From positions 1-12,763 of the forward strand of contig JBBIIL010000081.1 of the NCBI GenBank assembly GCA_037446495.1: a DNA stretch of 12,763 nt, written 5' to 3'. This document shows, piece after piece, positions 1-7,091 of the stretch; within the stretch, counting starts at the first letter, position 1; each line of letters opens with the position of its first letter. The DNA is from CAIXZV01 sp037446495. GTDB taxonomy: Bacteria > Chloroflexota > Limnocylindria > Limnocylindrales > CSP1-4. The translations under genes were made by a program, and so were the position numbers. The notes under the pieces were generated by a model. That model did no database searches, was not told the DNA's origin, and saw only the letters and a list, made by a program, of their open reading frames with translations.

Positions 1-61
1 AGAGATAGAAGGCGGAGCGAGAGACCTCCAACAGGGCGCAGGCACAGGCCACGTTCAGCAT
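1..61 (-). CDS. Possible IS3-family transposase OrfB, N-terminal fragment (partial)
   Basis: The minus strand from ATG at 61 reads into the window edge and ends in ACALLEVSRSAFYL. This matches the usual pattern of the N-terminal helix-turn-helix of IS3/IS150-type OrfB transposases (Cys, Leu-Leu, Val-Ser-Arg-Ser, Phe/Tyr-Tyr). OrfB is the catalytic subunit, carrying a DDE integrase core that would lie outside the window. The frame stays open upstream to a GTG at 184, so a longer N-terminus is possible. No OrfA-like frame and no IS terminal inverted repeat was seen on the inner side, so this may be a truncated copy. Only about 20 residues are visible. An unrelated protein is possible. Confidence 0.4.
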   Translation of the reverse strand, partial: MLNVACACALLEVSRSAFYL

Positions 62-184
62 CAGAAGTCGAGCGTCAGCGGCTGCGGCCGTTCCCCTGTC
101 GCAGCCCATGTTGTCGGCGTCGCCTTCGTGCGGGTCCACGAGGTGCGCAGGTCCAGCCCCGTCCCCCGCGGACTCAATGCGCAC

Positions 185-909
185 AGGGCAACTTCATCGA
201 CAGTCAACCGAATGGACCTGCAGATCCTGCGCGACCAGGCCTCTCCGTCAAGCCATAGCGCGCCGTCTCCATCCGCGAACTGCACCGTCGCGCCGGGCCG
301 GGCCGCTCCTTGGACTGCCTCGTCGTGACCCGAGCACCGGATGCTGACGAGCCACCGTTCAAGTGTCGGGGGCTGGCACTTGTCAAGGGTTCCGCCCCAT
401 CGACAGGCGGGCAGCGATCGCCGAGGATCGAGAGGCTGGCCCCACAGGAGGGTGGACACGCTTGGTCTGGAGGGGAGAACATCGGTGGGGGACGAGCAAA
501 CCCCGAAGCATCACGAGCCGTTCTCTGCCGCGCCTTGCGATGAGGCGGCGCGTCCGATGCGGCGCGAACAGGCTCGTCGCGGCCCCGATTCCCGGACCGG
601 CTCCGCTTCAGGTGACGTGCTGGGTCAGGTCTCGCAGCCGGACAGGCGCCGGGCACTCCGCGCTCGCCAATGCGGGTCCGTCCGACGACGCTCGGCTGGT
701 GGAGCGCCTCCCCGTCTCCGCCATCGCTGCCGCCTCGTGCCGCCTTGCGGGTCGCATGGCCCGGGCAGGCTGGCGTGCGCCACCGGGGCGGGACTGTCGT
801 CCAGAAAGGGGGGAGCGCCTAGGGTTCCTGATGATGCCATCCATCACGACAACGACGATGGGCCTGACCGCCGGATCGGTCCGCCCCGGGAAGGTTCTGG
901 AGGAAACAC
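185..909. other. Stretch without a convincing gene
   Basis: Several overlapping open frames exist on both strands, as expected at this GC content. None shows a ribosome binding site together with a recognisable motif. The best candidate is a minus-strand frame from 459 to 61 (132 residues); part of it has a coding-like third-position GC bias, but I recognise nothing in it. The end of the stretch (about 840-909) should hold the promoter and leader of the secreted-protein gene at 910. No clear -35/-10 pair was found. Confidence 0.4.
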
Positions 910-1388
910 ATGAAACGTGTCGTCGCGACCATCATAGGTCTCGTGCTCTCGCTGTCAGTCGCCAGCGGTGCTCTGGCAGCGTCCCCCGCCGCACCCGCGG
1001 GGTTCACGCACAACTGACACCGGTCTCCACAGGCGGCGTGGTGCCCATGGCCGGCGGGAGCTGGCATGCCGGCTGCCAGCTGTCCACCTATCAGGGCGGA
1101 GTCTGGGTCTGGACCTTCACGGTCTGGCAGGACTTCTCCTCCAACGGCACTTCGATCACACGACCGGTTTCCGCCGCCTACTTCACGCGCTCGACGCGAG
1201 CAGGGTGGGACTACTACGGAACGGAGTACAGCCCCACGCAGTGGTGGGTCCACCAGTACTCGGAGCTCGCCGCCCAGAAGTCGTACATCTTCAAGCAGAT
1301 CGTGAACGGAAACGTCATCACGACGATGACCGGGTGGGTCCAGATCAACGTCAAGGCCAACGGCACCTGGTCCTGCACGGAAGTGTGA
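910..1388 (+). CDS. Secreted Trp-rich hypothetical protein, frame broken after the signal peptide
   Basis: A strong ribosome binding site, GGAGGA at 899-904, precedes ATG 910. The first frame encodes a classic signal peptide: MKR, a hydrophobic core (residues 5-19) and a likely cleavage site ALA-AS near residue 23. It stops at 1015-1017. The mature domain continues in another frame to a stop at 1386-1388. One extra base near the GGGG run at 999-1002 would join them into a protein of about 159 residues. The mature part has nine tryptophans, many tyrosines, and just two cysteines (in HAGCQ and WSCTEV), suggesting one disulfide and a beta-rich exported fold. I recognise no family. It lies 72 bp upstream of an ABC ATPase and permease on the same strand, so it could be their substrate or partner, but that is inference. 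The break could be a sequencing indel or a real mutation. Confidence 0.6.
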
Positions 1389-1404
1389 TCGCATAGCGAT
1401 GTCG

Positions 1405-1428
1405 GGCCCGCCGCCCAGGGCGCGGGCC
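1405..1428 (+). terminator. GC-rich stem-loop between the secreted-protein gene and the ABC operon
   Basis: GGCCCGC at 1405-1411 pairs perfectly with GCGGGCC at 1422-1428, and the inner bases can add about three pairs around a small loop with a bulged C. It sits 17 bp after the stop of the secreted protein. There is no T-run, so it may be an intrinsic terminator of the high-GC type, an attenuator that lowers downstream ABC expression, or an mRNA-protecting structure. Confidence 0.4.
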
Positions 1429-1460
1429 TGCCCATCACCAGTAGAAGCGGGGGCCTTCTC

Positions 1461-2381
1461 GTGCAAGCGGTCGAGATCCAGGCACTCACGAAGCTCTTCG
1501 CCGGAAGGCCGGCTGTCGACGGGCTATCGCTCACAGTGGCTGCCGGCGAGACGGTGGGCCTGGTGGGCCCCAACGGAGCGGGCAAGACGACAACGCTTCG
1601 GATCCTTGCCGGCCTCGTCCGGCCGACGTCCGGGGACGTGCACGTGTTCGAGCGGAGGGTGCGGCTCGGTTCAGCCATGGCGGGTCTCGCGGGCGCGGTT
1701 GTGGACAGGCCTGCGCTCATCCCGCACCTAAGCGGCGACCAGAATCTCGAGGTGTTCGCCCGCGTGGCTGGCATCAGCATGACACGCACCGAGAGGGCCG
1801 AGGCCATCCGCCGCGTTGGCCTCGATCCGGGAGACCGCCGACCGACCCGCGCCTACTCCACGGGCATGAGGCAGCGACTTGCCATTGCCACTGCGCTGCT
1901 CCCGAGTCCGCGACTTCTGGTCCTGGACGAGCCAACCAACGGACTCGACCCCTCAGGGATCGCGGACCTCCGCCAGCTGCTCGTCGACCTCGGGGGCGCG
2001 GGCACGACCATCCTGCTCTCCAGCCATCTCCTGGGGGAGGTGGAGCGCATCTGCACGCGCGTCGCAATCATCGTTCGCGGGCGAGTGTTGGCCGAGGGCG
2101 CTCCGTCGGAGATCGCGCCGACAGCCCGCTCAGCGCGGGTGGGCTTCGCCGATCTCGGCACTGCTTCCGCCGCGGCTGGCGTGGCCCGCAGTCGGGGAAT
2201 CGGCGCACAGCAGGAAGGTCCGGAAGTCCGGCTGGACTTGCCGCCGGAGGAGCTCGGCGAGGCCCTCTGCGCTCTCGCGGCTGCCGGTCTCTTACCGACC
2301 AGCGTCATCGCGGGCCGCGCCTCGCTCGAGGACGTGTACCGCCGCTATGTCGATGCGACGGAGATTGCGAAGGAGCAGTGA
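1461..2381 (+). CDS. ABC transporter ATP-binding protein, BcrA/LanF-like
   Basis: This 306-residue nucleotide-binding subunit would power a membrane exporter at the cytoplasmic face. Visible motifs are Walker A GPNGAGKT (36-43), signature YSTGMRQRL (132-140), Walker B LLVLDEP (152-158) and the H-loop SSHL (187-190). The segment before helix 1 reads VVDRPALIPHLSG (80-92). This is the pattern of bacitracin/lantibiotic-immunity ATPases, where an acidic residue replaces the Q-loop glutamine. The C-terminal third (about 220-306) is the usual accessory region of this group. GTG 1461 is the chosen start because the homology begins at once (QAVEIQALTKLFAGRPAVDGL). A G-rich stretch at 1449-1453 could be the ribosome binding site, but it lies in the loop of a small hairpin (1443-1459). 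The stop abuts the permease start. The exact substrate is unknown. Confidence 0.93.
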   Translation: MQAVEIQALTKLFAGRPAVDGLSLTVAAGETVGLVGPNGAGKTTTLRILAGLVRPTSGDVHVFERRVRLGSAMAGLAGAVVDRPALIPHLSGDQNLEVFARVAGISMTRTERAEAIRRVGLDPGDRRPTRAYSTGMRQRLAIATALLPSPRLLVLDEPTNGLDPSGIADLRQLLVDLGGAGTTILLSSHLLGEVERICTRVAIIVRGRVLAEGAPSEIAPTARSARVGFADLGTASAAAGVARSRGIGAQQEGPEVRLDLPPEELGEALCALAAAGLLPTSVIAGRASLEDVYRRYVDATEIAKEQ

Positions 2382-3224
2382 GTGCGGGGACTCTTCATCG
2401 CTGAGTGGCTCCGGTGGCGTTCAAGTCGAGAGATGATCGCGATTGTCCTGTCTGCGCCTCTGCTCGCCGCACTGCAGTACGCAGTTGCCTATTTCCACGG
2501 CGTGAGCCTAGTTGCCGGTGCGCCGGGCTCTCACCCGGACCCAGACGCGGCACGCCTCCTTCTCGGGGACGTTACCTTCCCCCAAAGCGTCGCCGCCACG
2601 CTCGTGTCCGGGCCTTGGCTGAGCGCAGGGGCATTCATCGCGGCCGCGTTGGTCGTCGGGCTTGACTTCACGTGGGGGACGATCAGGACAACAGCGCTAC
2701 TGGCCCCCGGGCGGGGCGCTCTCATCGCCGGCCGATGCGCCACGATCGGGATCGTCACGACCCTGAGTGTGACGGGCGTCGCATTCGCCGGCCTCTTCGG
2801 CCCCGTGGTGACGGGCCTGTCCGGACCGGCGGACGCCGCCAGATTGTTCGCGCAGGTGGGAGGAGTCCTCCTGGCCACACTGATCTACGCGGCAAGCGGC
2901 GCCGCTCTGGCGATGGTCTTTCGGGGCGCCGCAACGCCGGTGCTTGTCGGCCTGCTCGCCTACGTTGCACAGACCGCGGTCGCGACCCTCCCGGCGTGGG
3001 ACGACCCTACCCTCGTCTGGATCGCACGCATCCTCCCCACTGAGGCTGCCGGGGCGCTCCTCGTCGCGGTCCAGCGATCAGCCGGGATGATCCCGGAGTC
3101 TGTTGCGATGCCAGGTCCGGTGTCGACGCCGTGGCCGATCAACGTCCTCATCGCGGCGGCCTGGATCGCCGCCCTCGTCGCAGGGACGGCCCTCCAGGCT
3201 TCGCGCATGGACATCAAGGAGTAG
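2382..3224 (+). CDS. ABC-2 type transporter permease
   Basis: This 280-residue integral membrane protein has about six predicted helices, near 19-38, 78-96, 118-142, 157-180, 184-203 and 252-272. That is the usual topology of BcrB/LanE/LanG-type ABC-2 permeases. The N-terminus (MRGLFIAEWLRWRSSREM) carries the short amphipathic, arginine-rich segment typical of these subunits. The start GTG 2382 follows the ATPase stop with no gap, so the two are surely co-transcribed and translationally coupled. Together they would form an exporter with two ATPase and two permease chains. The large loop between helices 1 and 2 (about 40-77) probably faces outward. Family-level assignment rests on topology, length and neighbourhood, since ABC-2 permeases have few sequence motifs. 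Only one permease gene is present, whereas lantibiotic systems often have two. Confidence 0.85.
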   Translation: MRGLFIAEWLRWRSSREMIAIVLSAPLLAALQYAVAYFHGVSLVAGAPGSHPDPDAARLLLGDVTFPQSVAATLVSGPWLSAGAFIAAALVVGLDFTWGTIRTTALLAPGRGALIAGRCATIGIVTTLSVTGVAFAGLFGPVVTGLSGPADAARLFAQVGGVLLATLIYAASGAALAMVFRGAATPVLVGLLAYVAQTAVATLPAWDDPTLVWIARILPTEAAGALLVAVQRSAGMIPESVAMPGPVSTPWPINVLIAAAWIAALVAGTALQASRMDIKE

Positions 3225-3573
3225 TGCGCGGCGGCTCAGGCGCGACATGCGCCGTGGCGGCAGATCGCGTCCGCGGGTCCTCCAGCGTGAGTGTCTCGAG
3301 CGGTTGCCAGCCTAACGAAGCGGTATGGCTGCGAGCGAATTCGACACGGCGCTGCCCCTCTTGTGGTCGCGAGTGGGTCAACGTCGAGCCTCAAACCCCG
3401 GCGACAGCACGAACAGCGATGGACTGGCGGCAATGCACCTCGTCAACGTCGCTGCGCCCCGTGCCCTCAACAGGCCAGCCCCGCACGGACATGCGTCGTA
3501 CGGAATCGCCCGCCGCTCGCCGGCCAGGTTGCCGATCCGTCTTGCGGCCTGTTGCAGAGGAAGCCGGGTGACG
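3225..3573. other. Gap between the ABC operon and the small membrane gene
   Basis: No frame here has a recognisable domain or a good ribosome binding site. A short inverted repeat, GGCGC / GCGCC with a five-base loop (3239-3253), lies 15 bp after the permease stop. It could help end transcription but lacks a T-run. The gap separates genes that converge (plus-strand permease, minus-strand 71-residue protein). Confidence 0.4.
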
Positions 3574-3789
3574 CTACCCGCGCGCCGACCCTCCGCCCTC
3601 GGGGCTCTTGCGCTCGCGGCGCATGATGTCGGCGAATACCAGCCCGCCGAGAACAAGGGCGAGGAGCCCCACCGCCGGGGCATCCTTGCCGCCCCAGCCG
3701 AGCAGGATCCCCGCCACGAGCGAGACCGCCAGGTAGGCGGCCACCAAGGATCCGACGGCGATCCCGACGATCCGGACTGCTCTCAACAT
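3574..3789 (-). CDS. Small two-helix membrane protein, unknown function
   Basis: A 71-residue protein starts at ATG 3789 behind a good ribosome binding site, GGGAGAG (3801-3795, five-base spacing). The open frame extends further upstream, but the extension is low-complexity and arginine-rich, so the shorter start is preferred. Two hydrophobic helices (about 6-30 and 38-54) are linked by a short turn GWGGKDAPA. Positive charges at the N-terminus and in RRERK after helix 2 predict a hairpin with both ends in the cytoplasm. I recognise no family. It is downstream of the secreted crystallin-like gene on the same strand, but about 380 bp away, so co-transcription is uncertain. Confidence 0.6.
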   Translation of the reverse strand: MLRAVRIVGIAVGSLVAAYLAVSLVAGILLGWGGKDAPAVGLLALVLGGLVFADIMRRERKSPEGGGSARG

Positions 3790-4170
3790 CGCATCTCTCC
3801 CAAGGTTGCCGACCCGTGTAGGACGCTGCCACCCTTCTGTTCCCTCGTCAAGAGTCGGGAGACAAGCCTCCTCGGTAGCTGACGCCATCCCGTTTGGCCG
3901 CGTGCGCGGCCCTCTCGATCGGGCAACGGCCGCCCGGCGACTGGTGCCCGCCGCGATTCCGCCGCCAGTAGGGCACCTGCCCGGTGTGCCGGTCTCGTTC
4001 CGTCGCAGATCATGGTGTCCTCCGAGCGTTGGCTGGCTGCGCCTTCGCGTTGAGCGTCGCGGCATTGCCCGCGCTCACGCCGGCTGATGGACACCGGGGC
4101 CAGCAAGTCCTGGACGATCGGCCGCTTGTGACGGAGGGCCTTCATCGCCACAGCGATCGTCCGCCTCCGA
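3790..4170. other. Intergenic stretch between two minus-strand genes
   Basis: This 381-bp stretch has no supported gene. It includes the ribosome binding site of the 71-residue protein (3795-3801). A plus-strand frame around 4011-4193 encodes a signal-peptide-like hydrophobic run (VLRALAGCAFALSVAALPAL), but it lacks a suitable start and has no recognisable continuation. It may be a remnant or chance. Confidence 0.4.
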
Positions 4171-4677
4171 TCATCTCCGGTAGACAGAGCTGAATGCCCT
4201 GTCCACGTCCGCGGCGAGGGCGGGGACCCAGGTGTTGCAGCAGAACGGGATCCCGATACCGGTCCGGTACCAGTCGGTCCAGAAGACGCCTTGGCCGCTG
4301 TTCACGCCGCGATACGAGCGGATGCGATCGTTCCAGCCGACCAGCGCCAGGATGTCGTAGTTCTGGGAGACGTACATATAGGAGCCCGAGTACGTCTGCC
4401 CGGAGTAGATGACCACATAGTCGCTCGCCGACGTCGCCATGCCCGAGAGCCCGGACGTCTCCTGCATGGCGGCGTCGAGCCGGCGGGCAGTCCTGTAGCA
4501 GTGGATCAGCGGGAAGTCGCGGTCGGTGCAGTAGAAGTTGGGGATCGCCTCGACCGCGATGGGCTTACCCTCGAGGTCGGGGGCCACGGGTGGCTCGGCG
4601 GCTTGGGCGGCGGGTGGCACCCCGAACACGGCCAAGGCGAGCAACAACGTGCTGCAGGTGCGCGACAATCGTCCCAT
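4171..4677 (-). CDS. Secreted protein with a beta/gamma-crystallin-like segment
   Basis: This 168-residue protein starts at ATG 4677 behind a purine-rich AGGGGTGG. A signal peptide is clear: MGRLSRTC, a hydrophobic core 10-22 and a likely cut after AQA near residue 26. The region about 86-123 reads DYVVIYSGQTYSGSYM..., then LVGWNDRIRSYRG. This resembles a beta/gamma-crystallin Greek-key motif as found in peptidase-inhibitor family I36 proteins: Y/F-x-G with a strand, then a W/F-N-D-x-x-S/R corner. Four cysteines remain after processing (50, 60, 146, 147), consistent with disulfides. The C-terminal part (VFWTDWYRTGIGIPFCCNTW) is aromatic-rich and unfamiliar. Role is unknown; members of this fold bind calcium or inhibit proteases. 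It is divergent from the histidine kinase gene and shares its promoter region. Confidence 0.65.
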   Translation of the reverse strand: MGRLSRTCSTLLLALAVFGVPPAAQAAEPPVAPDLEGKPIAVEAIPNFYCTDRDFPLIHCYRTARRLDAAMQETSGLSGMATSASDYVVIYSGQTYSGSYMYVSQNYDILALVGWNDRIRSYRGVNSGQGVFWTDWYRTGIGIPFCCNTWVPALAADVDRAFSSVYRR

Positions 4678-4811
4678 GGTCCACCCCTAGTGCAGAAGCC
4701 GAAGGGACGCGACCCGAACGTATTGGCCGGGGCGGCCGTGGAGCAGGGGGTAGGTGCCGTGGCGATCCGTAGGGAGATGCCTAGTAGCGGCGACTGGCTG
4801 CCACGCGCACG
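4678..4811. promoter_or_regulatory. Divergent promoter region between the crystallin-like gene and the kinase gene
   Basis: These 134 bp separate the starts of a minus-strand secreted-protein gene and a plus-strand two-component system, so they must hold at least one promoter for each direction. I could not pick out convincing -35/-10 pairs. Similar short blocks CCTAGTGC (4687-4694) and CCTAGTAGC (4781-4789) flank the region, one near each gene start, and could be regulator half-sites. This is suggestive only. Confidence 0.35.
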
Positions 4812-6314
4812 ATGAGGACGTCAGCCCACGTGGCCTTGTCGGTGGCGGTGCTTGCCGTCGCGCTGTTCGCGCTGTCCACCGCCTTGACGGGCTCGTTTGA
4901 TGCTGGGGTCGTCGCCGATGCGCCTGGTGGCCTCGTTCGCGAAGTCGGTCGCCAGGGACTCGCGTGGGCGGAGGGCATTCGTCCCGGCCAGCGTGTCACG
5001 ACCCTCGAGCCGACAGACGCCCCCGGCGGCTGGACAATCGAGACCACCGACGGAACCCGGTTCTTCCGGGCAAGCGTCTCCGCCGCGGAGGGGCAGCTGC
5101 ACTGGTCGGCCATCGCAGCCGTTGCAGCCGCAGTCGCCGCCGTGCTCTCGATCGCGAGCGCCCGTGTTCGGCGGCGGCGGGCTCAGGCGCTCGCAGTCCT
5201 CGGCCTTTGCTTCAGCAGCATTGTCTTCCTCGTCGCCCAGCCACAGCCGATCGGCTCCGCGACCGTCCTCGCAGCCGGCGTTGCGCCGATCGTCGCCATC
5301 GTCCGATGGCTCCGGTTCCGGACGCTTCCCGCGATTGCATCGGTGGCTTCGATCGCGGCCGTCGGGCTGCTGTGGGTCGCGACGACCTCGGGAGTCGAGA
5401 CCATCGACGGGATGCGCCAGCTGTGGCCGGCCATCATCGCCATCGGGCTTGTGGCCGCGGTCATCGTGGGCGCCGGCGTGACGCCGCGAAGGGCTGCAGC
5501 CGCACTCGCGGCGACCCGGACGCTCGACGCGGTCGTGGCGGTCGTGGCGGTCGTGGCGGTGGCAGCCGCAATCGTGCTGCTCGTCGCGGGGCTCCCACCC
5601 GTCGTGGTCGCCTTCATCGTCCTCGCTCCTGCAGCGGTCTATCTGCGCTCGCGCGTATCGATCATGCGGGCGATCGACAGCCTGCTTGTCGGGGACCTGC
5701 GAGAGCGGGCGGGATTCGAGGCCGCCGAGATGGAGCGCGCGCGGCTGGCGCGCGAGATCCACGACTCGCCGCTTCAGGCGATAGCCGGGGTGATCCAGGA
5801 GCTCGAGCGCCAAGATGGTGCGGCGGGTGCCCGCGAGACGCTGCGGGGCGTCGCAGCCCAGCTCCGCTCGGTCGCCACGGACCTGTACCCTCCTGTGCTC
5901 GATGACCTCGGGTTGGCGGCCGCGCTCGAGGGGGCTGCCCGGACGTCGCGCTCGGATGGCCTCGACGTCGAGGTGGCGATCGATAGCCAGGTGGGCTACG
6001 GGAGGTCCGAACGACCGCCAGCCGCGGTCGAGATCGCCATCTTTCGGATCGTGCAGGAGGCCCTGACGAACGCGGTTCGCCACTCGGGAGCGACGCACCT
6101 CGCGGTCGAGGGTCGGATCAGCCCGACCCGCATCGAGGTGGCCGTCCTCGACAACGGCTCTGGGATCCGCGTGGAGCGCGTTGCGGCCGCGATGAGAGCG
6201 GGGCACCTCGGGATCGCGTCCATGCGGCGGCGAGCCGAGTCGATCGATGCGGTGTTCGAGCTGTCTCGCGGCGAGGGGAACGGGACCCGTGTCCGTGTGA
6301 GGTGGTCGGCATGA
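4812..6314 (+). CDS. Membrane sensor histidine kinase (HisKA_3/NarL-partner type) with PDZ-like sensor segment
   Basis: This 500-residue kinase phosphorylates itself on a histidine and passes the phosphate to the response regulator encoded next. Helix 1 spans about 8-26. An outside segment (30-96) contains GGLVREVGRQGLAWAEGIRPGQ, a PDZ-like pattern (carboxylate loop, then A-GI-PGD/Q). About six more helices follow (98-116, 124-142, 148-166, 173-192, 205-223, 238-278). Residues 306-370 form the dimerisation domain with the phospho-acceptor H317 in REIHDSPLQ. The ATPase domain shows the N-box EALTNAVRHS (416-425), G1 DNGSGI (447-452) and G2 GHLGIASM (464-471). Plan and length recall ComP-like kinases, which also carry an outer PDZ segment. 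ATG 4812 is the best start but has no clear ribosome binding site. The stop overlaps the regulator start (ATGA). Confidence 0.93.
   Translation: MRTSAHVALSVAVLAVALFALSTALTGSFDAGVVADAPGGLVREVGRQGLAWAEGIRPGQRVTTLEPTDAPGGWTIETTDGTRFFRASVSAAEGQLHWSAIAAVAAAVAAVLSIASARVRRRRAQALAVLGLCFSSIVFLVAQPQPIGSATVLAAGVAPIVAIVRWLRFRTLPAIASVASIAAVGLLWVATTSGVETIDGMRQLWPAIIAIGLVAAVIVGAGVTPRRAAAALAATRTLDAVVAVVAVVAVAAAIVLLVAGLPPVVVAFIVLAPAAVYLRSRVSIMRAIDSLLVGDLRERAGFEAAEMERARLAREIHDSPLQAIAGVIQELERQDGAAGARETLRGVAAQLRSVATDLYPPVLDDLGLAAALEGAARTSRSDGLDVEVAIDSQVGYGRSERPPAAVEIAIFRIVQEALTNAVRHSGATHLAVEGRISPTRIEVAVLDNGSGIRVERVAAAMRAGHLGIASMRRRAESIDAVFELSRGEGNGTRVRVRWSA
5532..5558 (+). repeat. Three perfect tandem copies of a 9-bp unit inside the kinase gene
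   Basis: GTCGTGGCG occurs at 5532-5540, 5541-5549 and 5550-5558. It is in frame and encodes Val-Val-Ala three times (residues 241-249) in a transmembrane helix of the kinase. Slippage would change the helix by three residues without breaking the frame. Confidence 0.85.
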
Positions 6315-6952
6315 CAGTTCGGATCGTCCTGATCGACGATCACCCTCTGGTCGTGGGCGGCATCAAGGCCGCCCTCCCCAAGCAGCCGGCGATCGAGGTC
6401 GTCGGCCAGGCGGGAAGCGTAGCCGAGGCCAGGTCCGTGCTGGCCTCGACCCCCTGCGACGTCGTGCTGCTGGATCTGCGCCTGCCGGACGGCTCGGGGA
6501 TCGAGCTGCTTCAGGAGCGGCAGGAGATCGGCGGCCCGGCGTTCCTCGTGCTCTCGAGCTTCCTGACAGAGGAGTACGTCTCGGCCGCCATCGCCCTCGG
6601 TGCGAGCGGCTTCCTCCTCAAGACTTCTCCGATCGACGACCTCATCGCCGCGATCGAGCAGGTCGCCGACGGGGGGCTTGCCTTCACCGCCGATCAGCTG
6701 CGCGCCAGCCGGCGCGCGGTCTGGGCTCCGCTTACCGAACGCGAGCACGACCTGCTCCGGGGCGTGGTCGAGGGCCGATCGAATGACGAGCTGGCCGGGG
6801 ACCTCGGCGTCTCCCGCAAGACGATCGAGGCGTACCTTTCGCGGCTGTTCGCCCGCTTCGGAGTGGTCACTCGGACCGAGCTGGCGGTCCACGTGGACCG
6901 GGAGAAGCTGCTCGACCTCCCCACAACGCCGCGCAGGCGGGCCGGCGGCTAG
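6311..6952 (+). CDS. NarL/FixJ-family response regulator
   Basis: This 213-residue DNA-binding regulator is the predicted partner of the kinase just upstream. The receiver domain (1-122) has acidic residues D9 and D10, the phospho-acceptor D55 in VVLLDLRLPDGSG, the switch serine S82 and the conserved K104 in FLLKTSP. The C-terminal LuxR-type helix-turn-helix (about 138-198) reads LTEREHDLLRGVVEGRSNDE, then DLGVSRKTIEAYLSRLF. The start at ATG 6311 is chosen because it forms an ATGA overlap with the kinase stop and has AGGTGG (6300-6305) five bases before it; an in-frame GTG at 6302 is less likely. Likely targets include its own operon or the divergent secreted-protein gene, which is inference. 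Confidence 0.95.
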   Translation: MTVRIVLIDDHPLVVGGIKAALPKQPAIEVVGQAGSVAEARSVLASTPCDVVLLDLRLPDGSGIELLQERQEIGGPAFLVLSSFLTEEYVSAAIALGASGFLLKTSPIDDLIAAIEQVADGGLAFTADQLRASRRAVWAPLTEREHDLLRGVVEGRSNDELAGDLGVSRKTIEAYLSRLFARFGVVTRTELAVHVDREKLLDLPTTPRRRAGG

Positions 6953-7091
6953 GACTCGGATACCGATCGGGATGCCGGAGCGCCGGTCACCGTTCTGGGT
7001 GGCAGCCCGCTCGATCCTCGTCGCCAATCATGGCGGGGCACTCAGGATGGCGGACCTCCAGTCCGGCGGGCCGGTTCGCCCCACGCAATGA

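Noticed and set aside
61..459. 132-residue minus-strand frame with some coding-like third-position bias
   Set aside because: No family match, no ribosome binding site, and it overlaps another minus-strand frame that carries the transposase-like motif; kept only as a weak candidate.
910..1388. Lactococcin 972-type bacteriocin
   Set aside because: Size, export and ABC neighbours fit, but the GGxW-Y-G and later histidine/tyrosine pattern of that family does not align with this protein.
3325..3882. 185-residue plus-strand frame
   Set aside because: It overlaps the better supported 71-residue minus-strand gene, lacks a ribosome binding site and has no domain-like features.
3984..4193. Plus-strand frame with a signal-peptide-like hydrophobic run
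   Set aside because: Only a distant GTG start, no ribosome binding site and no recognisable mature domain; probably chance or a remnant.
4821..6206. 461-residue minus-strand frame
   Set aside because: It is the antisense shadow of the histidine kinase gene, with no domain-like pattern.
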